Shown here in pieces: positions 61,601 through 64,000 of a DNA stretch of 64,000 nt; the stretch's first letter is position 1; the number at the start of each line of letters is the position of its first letter. Source of the DNA: Alphaproteobacteria bacterium (GTDB lineage Bacteria; Myxococcota_A; UBA796; GCA-2862545); NCBI GenBank assembly GCA_020632885.1, contig JACKEQ010000028.1, forward strand, positions 11,732 to 75,731, in the 5' to 3' direction. The translations under genes and the position numbers were made by a program. The notes below the pieces were generated by a model, which saw only the letters and a list, made by a program, of their open reading frames with translations, was not told the origin of the DNA and made no database searches.

Positions 61601-63053
61601 GACCGCCGTGGGCTCGCACTTCTACGACCTGGACGAAGGCTTCTTCGCACAGGACGACGGCGTGCAGGTCTACATCGACGGCAGCGAGTTCCGCGGCCTG
61701 AACACGGCCGTCCGGCTCATCGAGAGCTTCGCGGCCTCGCCGACGGTGAACGTCACCAACACCACGTTCACCGACATGTTCGGCACGGTGCTCCGCGTCT
61801 ACGGCGGGAACAGCTCGGTCCTCTGTGACGGGTGCGTGCTGGACGGCTCGAGCCACGACGGGTTCATCGACGTCAACGGCTTCCCGTTCTTCCTGAACGA
61901 CGGCCGCGCGATGGTGCGCAACTCGACCCTCTCCGCGTGGGGCAACACCACGCCGCTGATCCGCGGCGGCGTCAGCGACATCCGGCTCGAGAACACGTTC
62001 GTGTACGGCGGCGACCGCGCCACCGTCGAGACGCTCGGTACCGTGGCCCTCCAGGACGTCACCATCCAGGACTCCAATGCCATCAGCGGGTTCCTGGTGC
62101 GCACCGACCCGCCGTCGCCGACCTTCGGCCTCGAGGTGCTCGACGTCGACGGCCTCACGCTGCAGAACATCGGGAATGTGGCGATGTACGCCGGTAACGG
62201 CGACGTATCGATTCGGGATGTCGTCGCCACCAACGTGGACGGCATCTTCTCGGACAGCGGCACGAGCCCGGCGAACGCGACGGTGTCCGACATCACCGTC
62301 GTGAACAACGGGAGCTTCCCGCTCTTCCGGATGGAAGGGCCGACCAGCACGCTGGAGGTGTCGAACGCGGTCGTCGACAACGCGCAGGGCGCCCTGCTCT
62401 GGTCGTTCTTCGGCGGAGAGGCCTACCTCACGGGCCTCGACCTCTCGTCGATGAGCCAGCTCATGGTGGTCGACGGGTTCTCGACCATCGTGATGGAGGA
62501 CACCGTCTACAGCGACTCCGGCATCGGGTTCGGGTCGAGCGACCTGGAGATCTACGACGCCACCGTGCTCCTCAGCAACACGCGGTTCCTCGACACCGGG
62601 GTGAGCGCGGGCACGCCCACCGTCCTCATGATCCCGTTCAACAGCGCGAGCCTCCTGGTGGACCGCAGCCTGTTCTGGACCCTCGGCTCGGGCTCGTTCG
62701 TGGAGCTCTACGGGCCAGCCAACGTCGACCTGACCACCACCACCCTCAAGACCTCGGGCTTCGCACCGCGGATCGCCGTCAACGACACCGTCGGTCACGT
62801 CTCGCTCGATCGGGTGCTGTTCTCGGACGACAACGTGCCGTGCGCGGTGATCTCCCCCTCGAGCACGAACGTCTCGGTGGGCTCCGGTGGGGTGTGGACC
62901 ACCAACACCAACGCGGTGAGCTCCGGCTTCGGATGCGTGCCGCTCTCGCCGCTCGCCACCTCCCAGACGACGGGGGTGCCGAACTTCAACGCCTTCACGC
63001 GCGTCCCGCTGAACACGGCGGTCCGCACGGGCTGGGGTGAGATGGCGAACTGA
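52653..63053 (+). CDS. giant MopE-repeat lipoprotein with C-terminal beta-helix
   Basis: 3466 aa. The ATG at 52653 follows GGAGGAAG; lipobox ALTGC. Residues 30-2640 are repeats of the MopE type: a D-x-D-G-D-G Ca loop, then GDCDDxDxxxxP and CDGxDNDCDG. There are more than 20 exact DCDG and about ten degenerate copies. Four units near 57.6-60.1 kb recur every 205-206 residues. From about 2770 the repeats give way to short Asn/Ser-rich strands typical of a right-handed beta-helix. Probably an outer-surface, metal-binding adhesin or stalk. Confidence 0.88.
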   Translation: MRIPHVVVLFALTGCPWVGTEDYRDNVQDADGDGVVSIRFGGRDCQDDNPDVGNCDADDDGHYSVAAGGDDCDDTSADVHPQAVERCDRIDNDCDGAIDNEDPDVVPTTDLWIDADGDGDGDPDRPIACQVYADPANPDSGIHARNSDDCDDADPAVNTNAEELCDGFDNNCDGAIDDVGLWMIDADGDGFGVTGTQATGSCDLTDTTGLAAVGGDCDDGDATVNPDAPEVPYDLVDDNCNGDRDNWDVDFDGHVPAEHFPDAQAANEALPVDLRWSIVSGDCDDEDPRRFDGNTEVCDGVDNDCDGAVDGADLQQAGPTDELVLRSQVTAVFLDLDGDGHGGTPLLVCPAAIDPVLHFLDNTDCYDDGPAPEGLEDAAPGDVFEGAAEACDGFDNDCDGRADWSPQPFTGGLTLWLDLDGDGYGTTARYACSVESAPNLAIDPGDCDDGDAGRFPGAPEICGNAVREDCVTEICGEDGCEPASVFDCDLDGYEGTYASGPTGPDCDDTAPEAFPGNPEICDGLDNDCNGATDAADANVDASVLPDWFPDLDGDGFGDDTVTPINQCDAPGPDYTVDGGDCDDGNPLSNPDAPWYLDRDGDGFGTNATRRLTGSCAMPPADPTGTWVRRGGDCNDTSTAYNPDSLWYRDADGDFVGDPTTSDQFCSPPSGESWVLASAGVDCNDNDANVQGTRTFWPDTDGDGYGGDGEPLQACVSPGSGYVANDLDCDDHDSGINPGKTEICNAIDDDCDGLTDDSDDTLAFATGPLGYRDADGDGFGDEAFGRRFCFAIPSTGWSATSGDCLDTNAAVSPAAQEVCGNGLDDDCDGDEQPPSWYRDADADHFGTGSAFGPSCDPPDTISTWATRSGDCNDSQPLTYPGAPERDACDAIDDDCDQTPEPALTWTFDADGDTYGDDATATRVCSPPLDPPTPGLAGNWVLRGGDCDDADDGITFGQVYYVDADGDGLGVASGTLFDCPPDDGSDVWLRIDANGNGVFDLGADQQASSFSGDCDDNDPVVAGPRTYYVDADQDTWGSTRRSPVLTCPDPGNLPPAGYATRVGDCIDNLAELAGQPGVPAQINPSQAEIPDDGIDNDCDGFVDDENASIQWFADNDGDGWGSGAPIGYTAGLTVTVTGDCVDTAPDDPVSIARHPAYPEICDGIPDNDCNPLTLDPEVDFDGDGYSRCEGDPDDQDPAVGPQQLAWYLDADGDGFGASGTLVRSPVDPSVPGTAYVLSPGDCDDTDTGRNPGAADDDCDGIDTDCDGIVDDASPSTLWYPDVDDDGEGASGPPVLACLAPPGHVDNPADCDDSDPTVNTSGTEACNGIDDDCDGVLPIDEVDVDGDGWLACEDCADDNGARNPGQPEVCDGILDNDCGGGTTDIELDGDGDGWSVCQGDPDDTDDTAHPAAFTWFFDGDGDGWGGATTQTSPTNPGAGWTLSFGDCDDTNGAVSPSASDASCNGVDDDCDGVIDDAVPAGSLVSFYADVDGDGEGRQGAPAVRACVAPPGHVADASDCNDLDPAVNTGATEVCNGRDDDCDGSIPANENDADGDGSRACFDCDDTLPTRYPGAPELCDGIVDNDCGAQLTDIELDGDGDGYSTCDGDPDDTNPAARPTELLWYTDTDGDGYGVGPAVLSATRPGPSSVVLGGDCNDGDAGVNPAATDVCGGGDQDCDGVDGNDDPSAPLFYLDADGDGDGRSTAMTSACLAPAGFVSTSTDCDDLDPTRFTGAPEQCNGKDDDCDGALAPFELTDADNDGVVVCADCDDNEPARSPAQPELCDGIVDNDCDGQAQDIDVDNDGDGFSECQGDPNDNDPGTRPAALTWYLDGDNDGYGSGPGTVATSPPTAQHVLLTGDCDDAASAVNPAAVDLCGGGDADCDGVDGNDDTAKPSWFLDGDGDGFGRSGASLQACVAPAGYVGPSGDCDDLDEDTFPAAPEQCDGKDNDCDGSLDASETSDADGDGLADCYDCDPSNPVFAQTNPEICDGVPDNDCDGEVQDIDTDNDGDGFSECQGDVNDNDPGVRPSLLAWYFDGDNDGYGAGAATQSTSRPSAQHVLVTGDCNDGNASVNPGALDLCGGGDEDCDGVDGGDDTGRPLWYLDGDDDGDGRPSATPISACVAPAGYVSSGTDCDDLDPNVHTGAVDICDGKDSDCVGGLSPAEISDLDADGVADCFDCDPNNPARAQTHPELCDGIADNDCDGEVQDIDIDNDGDGFSECQGDVNDNDPGVSPSVLSWYFDGDNDGYGAGAPTNSATRPSSQHVLLTGDCNDGNGAVNPAAIDVCGGGDVDCDGVDGNDDASRPLWYLDGDGDGDGRPSATPVQACASPAGYVATSGDCNDLDPTVYTGATEECDGKDNDCLNGPAANEVTDSDGDGLADCFDCVPNNPDFAQTNPEICDGIPDNDCDGDPQDIDVDNDGDGYSECEGDPNDRNAGVTPPLLVWYFDGDDDGYGAGAGVAAATAPSTDHVLLPGDCNDGAFDVHPGQPDDDCDTVDDDCDGVADEDATTLVNYWPDQDGDGQGDDLQPALKYCAGTSIAGLSAAPGDCDDGDPLVFTGQIEVCNGVDDNCDDTLLSTEVDPDNDGVLTCAGDCGPNDPTMFPGNTLELCDNKDNDCDGGLTNLGRGPTPDVPNPWRGTTVQIGQADGVYVADLDGDGTPSALFIGGMCDDMPQAPFVVTYGNGDPDVVLYPIQDIQDVVDADDCENILPGANGTVLLRDLDGDGVPRAESDADVVIDGCGSVAPAGFVPYDPSVGEDCDPTYDFLFYEPKPGDYMDADGDGWAAAIPWGNGQYGCLPSLPVGGPGLDCNDNDYNPSLPDESYYTQEIYDTAQMAAALDVCRIAYFAVDPYSVDLPPTATTLDNGYLYFSSLYGATTCADYDTAACMDGKLQVGAGSRVDFDGVGLVDVEVDVPFDATFSMQNAGFVNPRILADGRVELRSSQVFTASDAIDLNGFSGVGYIENTEFFAMSPGSGRAARVHNGSQLTAVGSHFYDLDEGFFAQDDGVQVYIDGSEFRGLNTAVRLIESFAASPTVNVTNTTFTDMFGTVLRVYGGNSSVLCDGCVLDGSSHDGFIDVNGFPFFLNDGRAMVRNSTLSAWGNTTPLIRGGVSDIRLENTFVYGGDRATVETLGTVALQDVTIQDSNAISGFLVRTDPPSPTFGLEVLDVDGLTLQNIGNVAMYAGNGDVSIRDVVATNVDGIFSDSGTSPANATVSDITVVNNGSFPLFRMEGPTSTLEVSNAVVDNAQGALLWSFFGGEAYLTGLDLSSMSQLMVVDGFSTIVMEDTVYSDSGIGFGSSDLEIYDATVLLSNTRFLDTGVSAGTPTVLMIPFNSASLLVDRSLFWTLGSGSFVELYGPANVDLTTTTLKTSGFAPRIAVNDTVGHVSLDRVLFSDDNVPCAVISPSSTNVSVGSGGVWTTNTNAVSSGFGCVPLSPLATSQTTGVPNFNAFTRVPLNTAVRTGWGEMAN
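57600..60110 (+). repeat. four tandem 615-618 bp modules inside the MopE-like gene
   Basis: The block CAGGACATCGACNTCGACAA recurs near 58030, 58644, 59262 and 59880, spaced 615, 618 and 618 bases. Each unit carries the same order of sub-repeats (EICDG, DIDxDNDGDGFSECQGD, WYFDGDNDGYG). They look like recent in-frame duplications. Confidence 0.8.
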
Positions 63054-63060
63054 CCTCCGG

Positions 63061-63585
63061 TCAGGGCCAGAGGTACGAGGTCCGGCAGCTCTCGAGGAGC
63101 TCCGTGTCCACCGACCCGAGCACCACGGCGAGCTGCTCCTGATCGAACCCCAGCGTCAGGCAGTCCACGGTCGCTCCCGAGCGCCCGCGCGTGACCAGGG
63201 CCAGCGACACGTCCCACCAGGACGTCTCGCACGCGAAGGACGTCGTGGAGCCCGGGTCGTACGGGCCCACGGCCGTCGTGAGCGGGCCGAGCTGGTAGAG
63301 GTCGAAGGCCCCGTCGGGATCCGAGGTCGTGAGCGTGAACGCGTGCCGCTCGGTGGCTCCGGTGAGCGCGTTCACCACGAAGGCCTCGGCGCTGCCGGCC
63401 CAGCCCCGGGTCCGGAAGGCCACAGCGAGGTCGGGGTCGTCGTAGCCGCACGCCACCGTCAGACTGTCGTCGTCGATCCGGCCCCACGGTCCCCCGCGCT
63501 CACCGGTGTCCCCGGTCTCCTCGGGGAACAGGTCGGGCGGGAACCGCACAGGCTCGTTCGTGCACGCCGAGAGGAGGAGGATCAC
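63061..63585 (-). CDS. small lipoprotein
   Basis: 174 aa; GTG at 63585 overlaps the upstream stop (GTGA). Lipobox LLSAC, then NEPVRFPPDLFPEETGDTG. The mature part has four Cys and beta-rich character (LTVACGYDD, TSFACETSWWDVSLALV). No family recognised. Converges with the giant gene. Confidence 0.65.
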   Translation of the reverse strand: MILLLSACTNEPVRFPPDLFPEETGDTGERGGPWGRIDDDSLTVACGYDDPDLAVAFRTRGWAGSAEAFVVNALTGATERHAFTLTTSDPDGAFDLYQLGPLTTAVGPYDPGSTTSFACETSWWDVSLALVTRGRSGATVDCLTLGFDQEQLAVVLGSVDTELLESCRTSYLWP

Positions 63586-64000
63586 CGCTCGGCCAGGGTC
63601 GCCCTCAGCCTCTCCGCGCGTGCCCGCCACTCTCCGTCGAGCTGGGGCAGCGCGTCGTCGAGCCACGTGCGGGCCTGCTGGGGCTGCTCGCGGGCGACGC
63701 ACTCCGCGAGGAGCACGCGGTCCTCGGGGCTCCCGGTGAGCTCCAGCGCCGAGAGGTACGGGAGCGCGGCCGCGCAGCCCCCTCCGTGCGACAGCGCCTT
63801 CCAGCCGGCGTAGCGCTGCACGTCGACCGTCCGGGCCCCTGCATGGTCGAGGTAGGCGTCCGCATCGGCGAGCGCGCCGCGCACGTCCCCGGCGTCTCCG
63901 CGCACCTGCATGCGCCGCCAGAGCAGCTCGCCCCGCACCGCGGAGCCCGGCTCGGAGCGCTGGATGCCGGCGTCGAGGGTCTGGAGCCGCGTCGCGGCGT
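63582..64000 (-). CDS. helical-repeat (TPR-like) protein, 5' end outside window
   Basis: The frame is open to the right edge. Visible residues form Ala-rich helical pairs (GELLWRRMQVRGDAGDV, LPYLSALELTGSPEDRVL, QQARTWLDDALPQL) like TPR repeats. GTGA overlap with the next small lipoprotein gene. Probably part of an exported or periplasmic assembly protein; the N-terminus is not visible. Confidence 0.6.
   Translation of the reverse strand, partial: AATRLQTLDAGIQRSEPGSAVRGELLWRRMQVRGDAGDVRGALADADAYLDHAGARTVDVQRYAGWKALSHGGGCAAALPYLSALELTGSPEDRVLLAECVAREQPQQARTWLDDALPQLDGEWRARAERLRATLAER

Noticed and set aside
54282..62798. 2838-codon open frame antisense to the giant MopE-like gene
   Set aside because: Composition (Val/Ala/Asp/Gly runs) is the complement of the GACGGCGAC repeats; the plus strand has signal peptide, repeats and ribosome site.

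Overview
The window is a 64 kb piece of a very GC-rich bacterial chromosome. The gene content suggests a predatory or soil-type Myxococcota relative (inference). The signs are Cys/Asp-rich MopE-type repeats, WGR/TIGR02996 proteins, many short-signal lipoproteins with Asp-Thr-Asp linkers, an NtrC-type regulator, multihaem c-type proteins and heavy use of GTG/TTG starts in overlapping (ATGA/GTGA/TGATG) operons. No phage, insertion sequence, CRISPR array or rRNA operon was seen.

Layout. 0-4 kb: a WGR/TIGR02996 protein, a lipoprotein hydrolase and a HEAT-like secreted protein, separated by dense arrays of an 11-13 bp motif (core GGTCTGACCCC). 4-12.2 kb: alpha-2-macroglobulin lipoprotein followed by PBP1C, a classic envelope-defence pair. 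12.2-15.6 kb: Uma2-like nuclease, a duplicated gene fragment, a membrane protein and an acidic secreted protein. 16.3-22.8 kb: a seven-gene overlapping operon on the minus strand (three haem-binding envelope proteins, histidine kinase, sigma-54 activator, two secreted proteins) behind a near-consensus sigma-54 promoter. 23-25.9 kb: alpha-oxoamine synthase, GNAT acyltransferase and fatty-acid desaturase, a candidate lipid operon. 25.9-29.1 kb: acyl-CoA dehydrogenase divergent from a PadR regulator across a palindromic operator, then a small lipoprotein and a hydrolase. 29.9-32.9 kb: two hypothetical genes. 32.9-34 kb: a conserved protein gene followed by two tRNA-like RNAs in circularly permuted order (3' half before 5' half) and a strong terminator. 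34-39 kb: bioD, a pseudokinase, an MBL-fold hydrolase, miaE, a lipase-like gene and its membrane neighbour. 39.2-43.9 kb: nicotinamidase-like, vWA, kinase-like/propeller, PfkB sugar kinase and NrtR-type regulator, a probable NAD-linked island. 43.9-52.5 kb: secreted and haem proteins, including a lipoprotein with up to 15 haem motifs, an M14 peptidase, a vWA lipoprotein, a candidate selenocysteine thioredoxin-like lipoprotein with an in-frame TGA, a di-haem protein and a GH84 glycosidase. 52.6-63 kb: one giant (3466 aa) MopE-repeat/beta-helix lipoprotein. The end holds a small lipoprotein and the 3' part of a repeat-helical gene.

The most unusual items are the two tandem permuted tRNA-like RNAs, the in-frame TGA in a W-x-G-T-C redox motif, and the motif arrays, which keep one orientation over 28 kb and are absent from the right half of the window.
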